Below, in pieces: positions 32,531 to 43,600 of a DNA stretch of 64,000 nucleotides (positions within the stretch are counted from its first letter, which is position 1; each line of letters begins with the position of its first letter). The position numbers were made by a program, and so were the translations under genes. The notes under the pieces were generated by a model. That model worked only from the letters and a program-made list of their open reading frames with translations. It searched no databases and was not told the DNA's origin. Source of the stretch: an uncultured Prevotella sp. Lineage in GTDB: Bacteria > Bacteroidota > Bacteroidia > Bacteroidales > Bacteroidaceae. The DNA is taken from the NCBI GenBank assembly GCA_947169685.1, contig CAMVQS010000001.1:62001-126000 (forward strand). Reading direction: 5' to 3'.

Positions 32531-33753
32531 ACGAGGTAACCCAGGAGTTTATTCGTCAGCATCGTGAAGACGACGTGCGTCAGCTGGCGTTGAAAGGAAA
32601 GAGTAGGGGGGAGGTTGACCTTCCCCTTGCCTTGCAACAGATAGCAGGTTGGCAAACAGCCCGTCGTAAGCTGCCGTTGTGGGCAGCTTGCGACGGGTTG
32701 TTATATCCGCCACACCTGAACATGGAGCAATGCTCCAGCGAACAGACGGCACGTTATAAGGCAGGGCTGGCTGGTGGGGGGAGGTGTTTCGTTGATCTGA
32801 CAGGCGGTTTGGGCGTTGACTTCTATTTCATGTCACAGGGTTTTAAACAGCGTATTTATGTCGAGCAGCAGGAACATCTATGTGACATTGTCCGTCACAA
32901 CTTTGCCCTTTTAGGTCTTGACTGTTCTGTAGTCTGTGGTTTGGCCGCAGATGTCCTGACTCAGTTCGACCACGCCTCTGTCATTTTTCTGGACCCAGCC
33001 CGCCGTGACCAACATGGGGCACGTACTTACTCCATACAAGACTGCACGCCTAATGTGCTAGAACTGCGCGACTTGCTTTTACAGAAAGCAGACCGCATTA
33101 TCCTTAAACTGTCGCCTATGCTTGACTGGCACAAGGCGGTTGAGGATCTCGGAAATGTCAGCGAGGTACATATTGTCAGTGTGCAGAACGAGTGTAAGGA
33201 ACTGCTGCTGGTGCTTCAACGTGTGCAGTCTGCCCCTTTGCGTCTGGTTTGCGTCAACGATAACTCCGTTTTCGAGCCGAGTCCTACCGTAGGACCAAAA
33301 CGGTCCTACCGTGGGACCAAAACGGTCCTGCCGTGGGACCAAAACGGTCCTACCGTAGGACTCTTGGAGGGGAGAGAGGGTTCTGTTGCCTTTTCATACC
33401 TCTACGAGCCGAATGCCAGCATCATGAAGGCTGGATGTTTCGATGAAGTTGCTGATTTTTATCATGTTTGCGAACTCTCAGCTAACTCTCACCTCTTTAC
33501 TTCCGACCATGAGATAACAGACTTTCCTGGTCGTGGTTTCCGTGTTGAGGCTGTTTCTTCCATGAATAAGCGTGAATTAAAGACTGTCTTACAGGAGGTT
33601 GATCGTGCCAATATTACCGTACGGAACTTCCCGATGAGTGTGGCGGAGTTGCGTAAACGTCTTCGTTTAAAAGAGGGTGGGGATGTGTATATTTTTGCTA
33701 CAACCGTGTCGGACGGGGCTCATCTGCTTTTCATTTGTCGCAAAATAGTTTAA
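32527..33753 (+). CDS. THUMP-like class I SAM-dependent methyltransferase
   Basis: A 408-residue cytoplasmic protein. FVDLTGGLGVDFYFMS is the SAM-binding loop (near residue 95), and VIFLDPARRD carries the DPAR motif seen in the Bacteroidales THUMP-like methyltransferases; the substrate is presumably RNA or protein. It starts at TTG, overlapping the preceding stop (TTGA). Between the methyltransferase core and the C-terminal THUMP-like domain, residues about 252-279 are encoded by four 22-bp palindromic repeats (33281-33361). The frame stays open through them, so the protein carries a low-complexity linker there. Confidence 0.8.
   Translation: MNEVTQEFIRQHREDDVRQLALKGKSRGEVDLPLALQQIAGWQTARRKLPLWAACDGLLYPPHLNMEQCSSEQTARYKAGLAGGGRCFVDLTGGLGVDFYFMSQGFKQRIYVEQQEHLCDIVRHNFALLGLDCSVVCGLAADVLTQFDHASVIFLDPARRDQHGARTYSIQDCTPNVLELRDLLLQKADRIILKLSPMLDWHKAVEDLGNVSEVHIVSVQNECKELLLVLQRVQSAPLRLVCVNDNSVFEPSPTVGPKRSYRGTKTVLPWDQNGPTVGLLEGREGSVAFSYLYEPNASIMKAGCFDEVADFYHVCELSANSHLFTSDHEITDFPGRGFRVEAVSSMNKRELKTVLQEVDRANITVRNFPMSVAELRKRLRLKEGGDVYIFATTVSDGAHLLFICRKIV
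33281..33361. repeat. 22-bp-period array 3 inside the methyltransferase gene
   Basis: Four 15-bp palindromes, GTCCTACCGTAGGAC at 33281 and 33347 with GTCCTACCGTGGGAC (33303) and GTCCTGCCGTGGGAC (33325) between, start exactly 22 bp apart. All three 7-bp spacers are identical (caaaacg). Because 22 is not a multiple of 3, each unit is read in a different frame. Confidence 0.9.
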
Positions 33754-33769
33754 AAAAACGACAGTTTAT

Positions 33770-33800
33770 TTTGTGTTTCCCCCTATTTTTATTATTTTTG
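33770..33800 (+). promoter_or_regulatory. Promoter of the GNAT-like gene and parE
   Basis: TTTG (33770-33773), 19 bp, TATTTTTG (33793-33800), 24 bp before the ATG. Confidence 0.65.
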
Positions 33801-33824
33801 CATCGTTTTATAAGCTTATAATGC

Positions 33825-34979
33825 ATGTCATCAGTAGAAATCAGAAAAGTTACAGATAAGAAGAGTCTTGAGGCTTTTATACAGTTTCATTACGATTTAT
33901 ATAGGGGGAATCAGTATGATGCTCCCAATTTGCATAGTGACGAAATCCATACACTCAGCAAAGACAAGAATGCTGCTTTTGAGTTTTGCGAGGCAGAATA
34001 TTTTCTGGCTTATCGCGACAACAAGGTGGTTGGTCGTGTCGCCGGCATCATCAACCACCGTGCCAACGAGCGTTGGGAACGTAAGAGCGTTCGTTTCGGA
34101 TGGATTGACTTCATTGACGACATTGAGGTGTCGCGTGCCTTGTTTGATGCAGTGATTGAATGGGGTCGCAGCAAGGGTATGACGGAGATTGTGGGACCGT
34201 TGGGTTTCACCGACATGGACCCAGAGGGAATGCTGATAGAGGGCTTTGACCAGTTGGGTACGATGGCTACCATCTATAATTATCCGTACTATCCCCAGCA
34301 CATGGAACAGTTGGGTGGCTGGATGAAGGACAATGACTATGTGGAGTACAAGCTCATTGTGCCCAAGGAGGGCATGCCGGAGAAGTTTCGCAAGGTAGCT
34401 GAGATGGTCATGAAACGCTACAACCTGCATCCCATGCACCCCAAGCGCAGCCAGGTGTTTGGTAAGGAGCAATATGGCCGTAAGGTGCTTGACGTGGTTA
34501 ACAAGTCGTTTGGCCATCTGTATGGTTATTCGCAGATGACGGAGCGTCAGATTGACGAATATCTGAAGATGTACTTCCCCATGCTTGACATGGATATGCT
34601 TTGCCTGATTGAAGACTGGAACACGCCCAATCATGAGGTGATAGGTGTGGGTATCAGCATTACCAACATGACCCGTGCCCTGCAGAAGTGCAAGAACGGA
34701 CGGCTTTGGCCTTTCGGCTGGTGGCACTGTATGAGGGCGCTGAAATTTCACAAGGCGGAGTGTCTGGACCTGATGCTCATCGGCATCCTGCCTGAATACC
34801 AACAGAAGGGTGCCAATGCCCTGCTGTTCTATGATCTCATCCCTTGGTATCAGAAGTTTGGGTTTAAGTGGGGCGAGACCAATGTTGAAATGGAAACCAA
34901 TGAGAAGGTGCAGAGTCAATGGCAGTACTTGGAGCACGAACAACACAAGCGCCGCCGTTGTTATAAGAAGAATCTTTGA
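33825..34979 (+). CDS. GNAT-like acyltransferase family protein
   Basis: A 384-residue cytoplasmic protein. The first half has an N-acetyltransferase-like pattern ([22 protein letters not shown]). The C-terminal half repeats this with [24 protein letters not shown], which resembles the acetyl-CoA-binding loop. It looks like a two-lobed GNAT-fold protein conserved in Bacteroidetes; the substrate is unknown. It sits directly upstream of parE (5-bp gap) and shares its promoter. No catalytic assignment can be made from sequence alone. Confidence 0.65.
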   Translation: MSSVEIRKVTDKKSLEAFIQFHYDLYRGNQYDAPNLHSDEIHTLSKDKNAAFEFCEAEYFLAYRDNKVVGRVAGIINHRANERWERKSVRFGWIDFIDDIEVSRALFDAVIEWGRSKGMTEIVGPLGFTDMDPEGMLIEGFDQLGTMATIYNYPYYPQHMEQLGGWMKDNDYVEYKLIVPKEGMPEKFRKVAEMVMKRYNLHPMHPKRSQVFGKEQYGRKVLDVVNKSFGHLYGYSQMTERQIDEYLKMYFPMLDMDMLCLIEDWNTPNHEVIGVGISITNMTRALQKCKNGRLWPFGWWHCMRALKFHKAECLDLMLIGILPEYQQKGANALLFYDLIPWYQKFGFKWGETNVEMETNEKVQSQWQYLEHEQHKRRRCYKKNL

Positions 34980-34984
34980 AGACT

Positions 34985-36919
34985 ATGAGTGAAGAAGCTA
35001 CTATCCTGAAAGAGAACGAAACTGTAAGATATGAAGACGACAATATCCGACACTTGTCGGATATGGAGCATGTGCGTACCCGTCCCGGCATGTATATTGG
35101 TCGTCTGGGCGACGGATCATTGCCCGAGGACGGTATCTATGTGTTGCTGAAAGAAGTCATTGACAACAGTATTGACGAATTCAAGATGAAAGCAGGCGAC
35201 CGTATTGAGATTACGGTTGATGAGCAGTTGCGTGTATCGGTACGTGACTACGGCCGAGGCATTCCGCAGGGCAAGCTCATTGAGGCTGTTAGCGTACTGA
35301 ATACGGGTGGTAAGTATGATTCAAAGGCATTTAAGAAGAGTGTCGGACTGAATGGCGTAGGTGTGAAGGCCGTCAATGCCTTGAGCTCTCATTTTGAGGT
35401 ACGTAGTTTCCGTGACGGCAAGGTGCGCAAGGCTACTTTCGAGTGTGGCGTCCTAACCAGTGACATGACCATCGACACCCAGGACGAGAACGGCACCTAT
35501 ATCTACTTCGAGCCGGACAATACATTGTTCCTGAACTATCAGTTCCATGACGACATCGTGGAGAACATGTTGCGCAATTATACCTATCTGAACACAGGAT
35601 TGACCATCATGTATAATGGACGTCGCATCTTGTCACGACACGGACTGGAAGACCTGCTCAGCGACCGCATGACCAATGATGCCCTCTATCCTATTGTCCA
35701 CCTGAAAGGGGAAGACATAGAGATTGCCTTTACTCACGCCAATCAGTATGGTGAGGAATACTACTCGTTCGTCAACGGACAGCATACCACGCAGGGCGGT
35801 ACTCACCAGAGTGCTTTCAAGGAACATATTGCCAAGACTATTAAGGACTTCTTTGGCAAGTATGAGTATGGCGACATCCGTACTGGTATCGTGGCAGCCA
35901 TTGCCATCAATGTGGAAGAGCCAGTCTTTGAGAGTCAGACCAAGATTAAGCTGGGTTCTACGCTGATGGCTCCCGATGGTGAGACCATCAATAAATATGT
36001 GGGTGATTTCATCAAGCAGCAAGTGGATAACTACCTGCATATTCATAGTGACGTGGCAGAGGTCATTGAGCAGAAAGTCAAGGAGAGTGAACGCGAACGC
36101 AAGGCGATGGCTGGTGTGACAAAGCTGGCTCGTGAACGTGCGAAGAAGGCGAATCTGCATAACCGCAAGTTACGTGACTGTCGCATCCATTTCAGCGATG
36201 TGAAGAACGAGCGCAAGGAAGAGTCGAGCATCTTTATTACCGAGGGTGACTCTGCCAGCGGAAGTATCACCAAGAGCCGTGATGTCAACACGCAGGCCGT
36301 CTTCTCGTTAAGGGGTAAACCCCTGAACACTTTCGGACTGACCAAAAAAGTGGTCTATGAGAATGAGGAGTTCAATCTGCTGCAGGCAGCCCTTGATATT
36401 GAAGAAGGCCTTGACACCTTGCGTTATAACAAGGTGATTGTGGCTACCGATGCCGATGTTGACGGAATGCACATCCGTCTGCTCATTATCACGTTCTTCC
36501 TGCAGTTCTTCCCTGACCTCATCAAGAAAGGACACGTCTATGTGCTGCAGACCCCTCTGTTCCGTGTACGCAACCGTCGTACCAAGATCAAAGGCGCCAA
36601 GGCCAAGGACAAGGGAGCGAAGGGCGACTTCGTCACCCGTTACTGTTATAGCGAGGAAGAGCGTTTGGCAGCCATCAAGGAGCTGGGTCCTGATCCTGAG
36701 ATTACACGATTCAAGGGACTGGGTGAGATTTCACCTGAAGAGTTTGCCGGCTTCATAGGTCCTGATATGCGTTTGGAGCAGGTGACGTTGCACAAGACCG
36801 ATCAGGTGCAGAAACTCCTGGAGTACTATATGGGTAAGAACACGATGGAACGGCAGAACTTCATCATTGACAACCTCGTCATTGAGGAAGATCGCCCAGA
36901 GGAAGATATTTATGACTAA
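34985..36919 (+). CDS. parE: DNA topoisomerase IV subunit B (ParE) or GyrB-like
   Basis: A 644-residue type II topoisomerase ATPase subunit. The GHKL ATPase region has [17 protein letters not shown] and [14 protein letters not shown], the TOPRIM domain has [11 protein letters not shown] and DADVDG, and the C-terminus shows [13 protein letters not shown]. The sequence [24 protein letters not shown] and the lack of a GyrB-type TOPRIM insertion favour ParE of the Bacteroidales. The track start is a TTG; I use ATG 34985. A Lys/Ala/Gly-rich insert ([15 protein letters not shown], near residue 540) is low-complexity. It decatenates replicated chromosomes with ParC, whose gene is not in the window. 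Confidence 0.88.
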   Translation: MSEEATILKENETVRYEDDNIRHLSDMEHVRTRPGMYIGRLGDGSLPEDGIYVLLKEVIDNSIDEFKMKAGDRIEITVDEQLRVSVRDYGRGIPQGKLIEAVSVLNTGGKYDSKAFKKSVGLNGVGVKAVNALSSHFEVRSFRDGKVRKATFECGVLTSDMTIDTQDENGTYIYFEPDNTLFLNYQFHDDIVENMLRNYTYLNTGLTIMYNGRRILSRHGLEDLLSDRMTNDALYPIVHLKGEDIEIAFTHANQYGEEYYSFVNGQHTTQGGTHQSAFKEHIAKTIKDFFGKYEYGDIRTGIVAAIAINVEEPVFESQTKIKLGSTLMAPDGETINKYVGDFIKQQVDNYLHIHSDVAEVIEQKVKESERERKAMAGVTKLARERAKKANLHNRKLRDCRIHFSDVKNERKEESSIFITEGDSASGSITKSRDVNTQAVFSLRGKPLNTFGLTKKVVYENEEFNLLQAALDIEEGLDTLRYNKVIVATDADVDGMHIRLLIITFFLQFFPDLIKKGHVYVLQTPLFRVRNRRTKIKGAKAKDKGAKGDFVTRYCYSEEERLAAIKELGPDPEITRFKGLGEISPEEFAGFIGPDMRLEQVTLHKTDQVQKLLEYYMGKNTMERQNFIIDNLVIEEDRPEEDIYD

Positions 36920-36935
36920 TCTGAACACAAGCTAT

Positions 36936-38501
36936 ATGAAGACCAAGTTATTCGTGGTGGTATTGCTGCTTGTTGCCATGAGCAGTACCGCACAGGTAAA
37001 AGTGAATCGGAACAGGAATACCCCGATACAGAAGTTGCTCAATGTTGAGATGGCTATCAATCAGCTATATGTTGATAGTGTGGATGAAGGGAAACTGGTG
37101 GAAGACGCCATCCGTGGCATGTTGAAAAGTCTTGACCCCCATTCGTCGTATGCCACAAAGGAGGAGGTGAAAGCCCTGCAGGAACCGCTCAATGGTAATT
37201 TCGAGGGTATTGGCGTAGAGTTCAACATGATTGAAGATACGTTGCTGGTTATTCAGCCTGTGGTTGATGGTCCTTCTGAGAAGGCTGGTATTCTTGCTGG
37301 TGACCGCATCGTCAGTGTCGATGGCACTTCCATTGCTGGTGTAAAGATGTCGAAGGAGGAGATTATGCGTCGTTTGCGTGGCCCCAAGGGTACAAAGGTT
37401 CGTTTGGGTATTCGTCGTCAGGGATTTAACGAGGAGCTGATGTTTACTGTTAAGCGCGACAAGATTCCTCTGAAGTCTGTCATTGCTTCTTATATGCTTC
37501 GACCTGGTGTGGGTTATATTCGTATTGGCAATTTTGGTGCTACAACGTATGATGAGTTTATGGAGAGCCTGCAGAAGTTGCAGAAAGACGGCATGAAGAG
37601 TCTGGTGCTCGACTTGCAGGAGAATGGCGGAGGATATATGAAGGCTGCCGTTGATGTGGCTAATGAATTCTTGCAAAGCCGTGACCTTATTGTTTATACC
37701 GATGGTCGCGAGCGCTCTGAATACCGCGCTAAGGGCAATGGTCGTTTCCGTACGGGGACACTCATTGTATTGGTCGATGAATATACAGCCTCGGCAGCAG
37801 AGATTGTCACTGGTGCCATTCAGGATCAGGATCGTGGACTCGTGGTAGGCCGACGTACGTTTGGAAAGGGATTGGTGCAGCGTCAGATAACGTTGCCAGA
37901 CACCTCGATGATTCGTCTCACCATTGCCCATTACTATACGCCTGCTGGTCGTTGTATCCAAAAGCCTTATGTAAAAGGACAGGGTGAAGACTATGCCCAG
38001 GACATGCAGAACCGTCTGCGTCGTGGTGAGTTGATGAATGCAGACAGTATTCATTTCGCCGACTCTTTGCGTTACTATACTTTGCGTCAGCATCGCATAG
38101 TATATGGTGGCGGTGGTATCATGCCCGACCACTTTGTGCCGCTTGACACCACTATTTATACCCGTTTCCATCGGGCTTTGCAAGCGCGAAATCTTGTCAT
38201 CAACGCCAATCTGCGTTATGTAGATGATCATCGTCGTGAGCTCAAGAAGCAGTATGGCAGTTTTGACGTTTTCCGCAAGACGTTTGAGATTCCACAGTCT
38301 GTCGTTGACGGTATTCTGGAGGAAGGCGAGAAGCTTGACATCAAACCGCAAAACAAGAAGGAACTGCAACAGACACTCCGTTACATGAAACTACAACAGA
38401 AAGCACTCGTAGCACGTGACCTTTGGGGTATGGACGAGTACTTTGCCATCATGAATGAAAGCAGCCCAATTGTACAAGAAGCTGTCAAGTTGTTAGAGTA
38501 A
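36936..38501 (+). CDS. S41 family C-terminal processing peptidase
   Basis: A 521-residue exported serine protease. The signal peptide starts at ATG 36936 (MKTKLFVVVLLLVAMSSTAQ). A PDZ domain (about residues 80-165; GIGVEF, AGILAGDRIVSVDG) and the S41 catalytic domain follow. TASAAE holds Ser286 and FGKG holds Lys311, the Ser/Lys dyad of CtpA/Tsp-type proteases. It probably trims or degrades periplasmic proteins. It begins 16 bp after parE and is convergent with the histidine kinase gene 4 bp downstream. The C-terminal 120 residues form a helical extension usual in Bacteroidetes members. Confidence 0.9.
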   Translation: MKTKLFVVVLLLVAMSSTAQVKVNRNRNTPIQKLLNVEMAINQLYVDSVDEGKLVEDAIRGMLKSLDPHSSYATKEEVKALQEPLNGNFEGIGVEFNMIEDTLLVIQPVVDGPSEKAGILAGDRIVSVDGTSIAGVKMSKEEIMRRLRGPKGTKVRLGIRRQGFNEELMFTVKRDKIPLKSVIASYMLRPGVGYIRIGNFGATTYDEFMESLQKLQKDGMKSLVLDLQENGGGYMKAAVDVANEFLQSRDLIVYTDGRERSEYRAKGNGRFRTGTLIVLVDEYTASAAEIVTGAIQDQDRGLVVGRRTFGKGLVQRQITLPDTSMIRLTIAHYYTPAGRCIQKPYVKGQGEDYAQDMQNRLRRGELMNADSIHFADSLRYYTLRQHRIVYGGGGIMPDHFVPLDTTIYTRFHRALQARNLVINANLRYVDDHRRELKKQYGSFDVFRKTFEIPQSVVDGILEEGEKLDIKPQNKKELQQTLRYMKLQQKALVARDLWGMDEYFAIMNESSPIVQEAVKLLE

Positions 38502-38505
38502 GAGT

Positions 38506-40212
38506 TTACAACTGTTCCTGCTCCACAAATTCACAGGGAATCCAGTGAATAAAGGTGCTACCGATGCCCGTCTCAGTTTCAAGGCGCATGTTTCCTTTGG
38601 CTGCATGAACAATAGCTGCGCAAATGCTCAGGCCAAGGCCAGGAACGTCACTTTGCAGGAAGGTGTTTTTCTCTTGTAGCAGGGCAAAAATGTTTTCCCG
38701 CAATTCAAGTGGCACACCACTTCCTGTATCTATGACATCGATGCGCAGTCCGTCCCGTTCCTTGCCATCGGTGTCATAGTTTGTTTCCCGCCGATAGCTG
38801 AGTGTGATGAAACCACGTTCCGTATGTTGCGCAGCATTCCGAAGTTTATGCATAACAACGGTACGCATTTGGTTAGGGTCGAGTACGGGATGCAGATTGG
38901 CAGGTCCTTTTACCACAATCTCAACGCCTTCCCTAATGCTGGGTTTAATGGCGTCGGCGAACTCTTCCATCAGTTTGCGTAAGTCAAGTGTAACACGGTC
39001 AAAGTGAATGTTGTTACCCTCAATGGCCGAAAGTTGTATCAGCTCGTTGATAAAGTAAAGCAGCTGCTCGCCGTTCTGATGTATGGATTCCAACAGTTGC
39101 TTTTTATCTTCTTCTTCCAATAAACTGGAAGAATCTGTACGCATAAGGTCAGAAAAGCCGATAATGGCATTGAGTGGTGTGCGTAGTGCGTGGCTTACGT
39201 TTTGTAGGAAGACCGTTTTGATTTGCTCGCTGCGTCGGGCGGCCTGTTCTGCTTTTTCTGCTTTCATACGACTGCGAATAGCAGTCTGTTCGCTCTCCAG
39301 TGCGCGCTGTTCGTTGCGTTGAGCCTCCATCTCACTCTGCTGTGCCCGTTCTATTTCCTGTTTTAGTTTCCTTCGACTCTGTATCTGCAAGAAGATGACA
39401 ACGAGTAGGAATGACACGACGGTAAGGCCTACAAGGACCTTTGCCCAACGTGGAACATGAAATGCGTTGAAAGGAGTCGTCACATCATGGCCATAGACTT
39501 CGTCAATAATACCCTCAGATTCCATTTTAATCAGCTCAGCATTGATGAGGTCAATAAGCGGTTTAGAGTGGCTGACGTAACAATACTCACGAGGAGCAAG
39601 TGTCATATTTTCGGCTGTCAGGTTGTTCAGCTGATTATTTTCTATGAGAAAATGTGCTTGATAACGAAAACAGATGATGGCATCGTACTTTCCTTTTGAC
39701 AACTCATTGAAGGCCTGTGGCAAATCCTCAACGACATGCATGATGGCACCGGCATTGGTAAGCGTGTCCGTCACAGGTCTTGATTCCATGTATGCAATAT
39801 GTTTTCCCTTGAGACTACTACGCGCACCTATTTTGTTACTGTCATCCTTACGAAAAACAATCTGGTAATATAAGCGAAATACTGCTCGCGAATAGTTTGT
39901 AATGTTTTTGCGATAGGGTGAATAGACCATCATGCCCAAGTCAACGCGTCCTTGTAGGACGTCTTCAGCAATGTTATGCCAAGTGTTTGGGCTATAGGAA
40001 AAGGGAATGTCGAGGCGTTCCATCAGCTTTTGTGTGAACTCGACGTCAAGACCTTGTGGAATACCATCCTTGCTGACATATTCCAGCGGGGCATAGTCCA
40101 TGTCAACGCCAAAAATCAGCGGGTGAGACTTCGAATACCCAAGATTGTCAGCAGAGGAATTCGTCGTTATTGCAATAATCAGCAATAGGGTTGCAAAGAA
40201 TTTACGTCTCAT
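38506..40212 (-). CDS. Histidine kinase with periplasmic solute-binding-type sensor
   Basis: A 568-residue membrane sensor. A signal or anchor (MRRKFFATLLLIIAITTNSSA) precedes a periplasmic SBP_bac_3-like domain (FGVDMDYAPLEYVSKDGIPQG, about residues 35-255). Then come a transmembrane helix (VLVGLTVVSFLLVVIFL), a coiled coil, a HisKA box (NVSHALRTPLNAIIGFSDL) and a HATPase domain (DTGSGVP, PGLGLSIC). The architecture recalls BvgS-type sensors. There is no receiver domain, so a separate response regulator is needed, or it cross-talks with the adjacent HTCS. It is the last gene of HTCS-bcp-kinase. ATG 40212 replaces the track start because it heads the signal sequence. Confidence 0.85.
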   Translation of the reverse strand: MRRKFFATLLLIIAITTNSSADNLGYSKSHPLIFGVDMDYAPLEYVSKDGIPQGLDVEFTQKLMERLDIPFSYSPNTWHNIAEDVLQGRVDLGMMVYSPYRKNITNYSRAVFRLYYQIVFRKDDSNKIGARSSLKGKHIAYMESRPVTDTLTNAGAIMHVVEDLPQAFNELSKGKYDAIICFRYQAHFLIENNQLNNLTAENMTLAPREYCYVSHSKPLIDLINAELIKMESEGIIDEVYGHDVTTPFNAFHVPRWAKVLVGLTVVSFLLVVIFLQIQSRRKLKQEIERAQQSEMEAQRNEQRALESEQTAIRSRMKAEKAEQAARRSEQIKTVFLQNVSHALRTPLNAIIGFSDLMRTDSSSLLEEEDKKQLLESIHQNGEQLLYFINELIQLSAIEGNNIHFDRVTLDLRKLMEEFADAIKPSIREGVEIVVKGPANLHPVLDPNQMRTVVMHKLRNAAQHTERGFITLSYRRETNYDTDGKERDGLRIDVIDTGSGVPLELRENIFALLQEKNTFLQSDVPGLGLSICAAIVHAAKGNMRLETETGIGSTFIHWIPCEFVEQEQL

Positions 40213-40243
40213 AGGCAAAAGCTCTGTTATGGTTGTTTTGTTA

Positions 40244-40693
40244 TCAGCCGAGAATCTGCTCGGCATGCTCTTTGGTCTTCACCTGTTTACCTGCAAAAAT
40301 CTGTTCAATAACACCTTCTCCATTGATGATAAAGGTGGTGCGGATAGTTCCCATGTTTTTCTTGCCATACATATTTTTCTCGCCCCACGCACCCATAGCT
40401 TCCAACAGTGTGTGATCTACATCTGCAATCAAGGGGAAAGGAAGTTCATACTTCTCTTTGAACTTTTGATGTGAGGTAGCGGAGTCCTTGCTGACACCCA
40501 CCACCTCATAGCCTGCTCCTTGTAACGCTACATAATGGTCGCGTAGGCTGCAAGCTTCAGCAGTGCAGCCGCTTGTGTTGTCTTTTGGATAGAAGTACAG
40601 CACCAGTTTTCTACCTTTGTAGTCACTCAGACGGATATCCCGTCCCTGTTCGTCCTTGCCCAGTATCTCGGGCGCTCTGTCACCAATGTTCAT
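40244..40693 (-). CDS. bcp: Thioredoxin-dependent thiol peroxidase (Bcp/PrxQ)
   Basis: A 149-residue peroxiredoxin. YPKDNTSGCTAEACSLRD carries the peroxidatic Cys (in the TSGCT context) and a second Cys five residues later, as in BCP/PrxQ enzymes. It reduces peroxides using thioredoxin. The track start is a TTG; ATG 40693 (MNIGDRAPEIL) is used. It lies 6 bp after the HTCS stop and 31 bp before the kinase start, so it probably shares the HTCS transcript, an unusual position for a redox gene. Confidence 0.92.
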   Translation of the reverse strand: MNIGDRAPEILGKDEQGRDIRLSDYKGRKLVLYFYPKDNTSGCTAEACSLRDHYVALQGAGYEVVGVSKDSATSHQKFKEKYELPFPLIADVDHTLLEAMGAWGEKNMYGKKNMGTIRTTFIINGEGVIEQIFAGKQVKTKEHAEQILG

Positions 40694-40699
40694 AATCAA

Positions 40700-43600
40700 T
40701 TAGCTTTTTCGTTGGCTATGCTCGCGCATATAGTCACGTGGTGACAGACCGTAGAATCGTTTAAAGATGGTGGAGAATGATGCGGAATTATTGAATCCAC
40801 AGGCATACATCACCTCGGTAATATTCATGTTTTGGTTCGCCAACAGATGCGCAGCTTGTTTCAGTCGGATGTTACGGATAAAGTCATGAGGTGTCTGGCC
40901 TGTAAGCTCCTTCATTTTTCGATGCAGGTGAACACGGCTGATACCAACTTCGTCGGCAATGCCATCGACGCTGAGGTCAGAGTTGCTCAGATTCTTGTTG
41001 ATGACTGTCATCACACGTTCTAACAGCTTATCGTCAGGTGACTTAAGTTGTACGTCTTCCACTTGCTCCTCTAGTTGGTCGTTGCGGCCGAACTTCAGTT
41101 TCAGCATACGGTGTGTATGGATGAGGTTAATGATGGTGCGGCGAAGGATGTCCATATTGAATGGTTTGACAATATAGGCATCGGCGCCAGTCTCCAGACC
41201 TTCTAACTGATCCTCATCACGGTTTTTGGCTGTTAGCAAGATAACAGGAATATGACTTGTTCCTGAGTTTGCTTTAACCTTCGAACAGAGGGTCTTACCA
41301 TCCATCTCAGGCATCATAATGTCAGAGATAATCAAATCAGGATGACGCTTCAGCACTTCCGTCAGTCCTTCTCGGCCGTTGCTGCATCTGGTTATGTCGT
41401 AGTCAGCAGAGAGCGTCGTTGTAAGATAGTCAAGAATTTCTTGGTCATCCTCGACAATAACAAGATGTTGACGACGGCTGGTCTTCTGGGGTGCTTCCGT
41501 CTCAGGTGTCTCTGTCACGGTTTCTTCTTCCATCAGATTTGCATTATGTACAGGTTCCTGCTGTTCCACAATCATTTCTTCTGGTTTCAGATGTGCGTTT
41601 CCTAACGGGATGGTAACCACGAATGTACATCCTTTGTCGTCATTATTACGGGCTTCAATCGTTCCGTGATGCAATTCTACCAGTGAACGGGTCAGGTCAA
41701 GACCAATGCCCGTACCAACGTTACGATCGTTTGCTGTTGAAGGGCTTTGATAGAATCGCTCGAAGATTCGTTCCAGTTTGTCGGAAGGTATGCCTTCTCC
41801 ATTGTCACGGATGGAGATTGTTGCGTGATGATCAGTCTTCGCAATACTGATACGGATTTCGCCACCGGCAGGTGTGAACTTAAATGCATTAGAGAGAAGG
41901 TTTACGATTACCTTGTCAAAATTGCCGCGATCAATCCATACAGGAAGTTCCTCCATGTCATGCTCAAAGTGGAATTGTACGTTCTTTGCCTGCGCTTGCT
42001 GGGCAAAGAGGGTATATATATCACTCACGAAACCAACGAGGTCTGTTTCGCACATGCGCATTTGCATCTGTCCTTTGTCAATTTTCCGCAAGTCCATCAT
42101 CTGGTTGATGAGTCCCAGAATACGCTCGGCATTGCGACGAATCGTCTCATAAGTACTGCGACGCTGTGGGTCATCATCTTGTTTGATAAGTGAGAGCAGT
42201 GGAGAAACGATGAGCGTCATAGGTGTACGTATCTCGTGGCTGATATTCATGAAGAAACGCAGTTTGGCGTCGGCCATTTCCTCCGCGTGAATATGTTCTT
42301 GCAGTCGCAGGTGGTCCTGCTCTTTACGGTGTCGGTAATTCAGGTAGAACCATCCGGCAGCTAATAATCCTAATATATAAATAATGTACGCGAGCGTGGA
42401 GCGATACCACGGGGCGTGAATGACAACCTCGAAGCAACGTTCTGGCGTTTGAACTCCATTGCGTTCTGCTTTTACACAGAAGCGATACGTGCCAGGTGGC
42501 ATGTGTGTCAGGGTAATTTCGTTGACGCCAGGTTGTAGGCGGGAGAATGTTTCGCCATTGATACTATATAGATAGGTGATATGTTCGGGATTGTCGAATG
42601 TCAGTGTTGAAAACTGTATGGCAAATGTGTTGTCGTGGTAGTCCAACTCGAAACGATTGGCTGCAATAATTGTAGTATCACAAATCTGATAGCTACCAGA
42701 CATGCTCCTACTGTTAATGGATTCACGATTTAAGATAAAGGATACCAAACTGACTTTTGCGTCCCACTTAACCTGTTTGATGCGTTCTGGATGGAACCAT
42801 GTGATGCCGCCGACACCACCAAAGAGCAGTATTTCTCCTGCACCTAAGTCGATAGTCCATGATGCACCATCACTGAATTCGTTGGATTGTAATCCGTTGT
42901 CAACAAAGAAACTGTGCTTCTGACCAGTCTTTGGGTCGTAACTGCATAAACCGTGGTCTGTCGAAACCCAGAGACATCCATTCCTTTCTTGTTCAATGGA
43001 GGCAATGCCGTTGTCGGCCAATCCCTGTTCCATGTCATAGTGCTGGAATTGTTTACTATGCAGGTCATAGCTGTATAGTCCGTCGTTGGTTCCAATCCAT
43101 AATAGTCCAGCGTATTCCTTGACAATACGGCATGGCGTACCGTAGTTCAGACAGTTTTTGCCAAATACAGTTGTCCAACTTTCCTTGTTAATATCCAGAC
43201 AGCATGTTCCCATAGTGGTTGCCACATAGACACGCTTTTCGTCTGGCGAAAGCGACATCTTTGAGATATAGTCGTTAGTAATACTGTTCATCTCCGGATG
43301 GTCAGGGGCGTTTTCTTTCATGGTATAGGCCCTTTTTAGTTGTAGGTTGCTGAGGTCTATGCGTAACAGGCCTTGTCCCATGGTTGCTACCCAGAGGTCA
43401 CCCTGACGGGAGGATTTGATGGCAAAAGCACTTGAATATTGGTATTGCGGATACTTGTGGTAGGCATTACCGTTGGCGTCAATGTATCCAAATCCCTCGG
43501 ACCAGGAACCCACCCAGATACGTCCATCGTTGTCCTCTGCCATGCTCATTACGGTAGAAGGGACACCCTCTGTGTAGTGTTTGATAAGCTTCTGATGAGA

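Noticed and set aside
36585-36635. Repeat insertion in parE encoding [15 protein letters not shown]
   Set aside because: The DNA has no exact 7-, 8- or 22-bp period, so it is treated as ordinary low-complexity linker sequence.
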